64,000 nucleotides of DNA from Thermonema lapsum (GTDB taxonomy: Bacteria; Bacteroidota; Bacteroidia; Cytophagales; Thermonemataceae). Of the stretch, positions 63,920 to 64,000 are shown piece after piece; position 1 is the first letter of the stretch, and each line of letters begins with the position of its first letter. The stretch covers positions 832,634-896,633 of the forward strand of contig NZ_JAASRN010000002.1 of the NCBI RefSeq assembly GCF_011761635.1, given 5' to 3'. The translations under genes and the position numbers were made by a program. The notes beneath the pieces are model-generated. The model saw only the letters and a program-made list of their open reading frames with translations, was not told the origin of the DNA and made no database searches.

Positions 63920-64000
63920 ATGCATCGCCACTCTTATCCCTACGCACTATGCTATGCCTACTGTGTTCAGCGTGGCACGGGGCGGCGCTTGGTCGTTCCC
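63920..64000 (+). CDS. Start of an unidentified gene (partial)
   Basis: From ATG 63920 the frame is open to the window end: 27 codons starting MHRHSYPYALCYAYCVQRG. It has no recognisable motif in this short piece. The divergent TATCTTTG element upstream supports a real gene, but it could also be a chance frame. Confidence 0.4.
   Translation, partial: MHRHSYPYALCYAYCVQRGTGRRLVVP

Overview
The window looks like a chromosomal segment of a Bacteroidota bacterium, most likely Cytophagales-like (inferred). The reasons are: Bacteroidota-restricted families (DUF4292 and DUF6702 proteins, BatD, a CzcA-CzcC fused efflux pump, a 31-residue COX24/AURKAIP1-type basic protein, the 465-residue arginine decarboxylase); repeated TAnnTTTG sequences upstream of genes, matching the Bacteroidetes -7 promoter element; and few Shine-Dalgarno-like sequences. 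It is ordinary core genome with moderate GC. I see no rRNA, tRNA, CRISPR array, IS element, prophage or integration site.

Layout. 1-1.8 kb: tail of an upstream gene, a tiny basic protein and ribonuclease G. 1.8-9.2 kb (minus): heavy-metal efflux cluster (CNNM/CorC protein, His-rich secreted protein, fused RND pump plus outer-membrane factor, adaptor lipoprotein). 9.2-15.9 kb: CCA-adding enzyme, acyl-CoA carboxylase beta, isocitrate dehydrogenase and two unknown proteins. 16-24.6 kb: HAD phosphatase, a 41-residue lipoprotein, divergent arginine decarboxylase and arginase, Obg, dihydroorotase, an EnvC-like protein, PanB and a SIMPL protein. 25-33.4 kb: GuaB, a Dph6-like ligase, a hydrolase, MazG, a DMT exporter, an LptF/G permease, PruA and DUF6702. 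33.5-36.8 kb: PdhB, enoyl-CoA hydratase, a flippase. 36.9-41.8 kb: a frameshifted, degenerate histidine kinase facing a PhnD-like binding protein, then an ECF sigma factor followed by a membrane protein joining an anti-sigma-like N-terminus to a trypsin-like protease. 41.9-47.8 kb: BatD, SDR, a second ECF sigma factor, a pseudouridine synthase, two tandem STAS-like proteins and LD-carboxypeptidase. 47.8-54.2 kb: glycosyltransferase, sugar nucleotidyltransferase, TPR protein, DUF4292 lipoprotein, NuoI and NuoJ. 54.3-64 kb: hemerythrin protein, histidine kinase, HemA, gamma-carbonic anhydrase, a coiled-coil membrane protein, KtrB/TrkH, heptose-7-phosphate kinase, an aminotransferase and the start of one more gene.

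Connections. Arginase and PruA belong to the arginine-to-glutamate route, while SpeA diverts arginine to agmatine. The GmhB-like phosphatase and HldA-type kinase belong to ADP-heptose/LPS synthesis, alongside the LptF/G permease, flippase, glycosyltransferase and nucleotidyltransferase. Many convergent neighbours overlap by a few bases. The most distinctive element is the sigma factor/anti-sigma-protease pair at 39.4-41.2 kb. No wholly new multi-gene system could be demonstrated from sequence alone.
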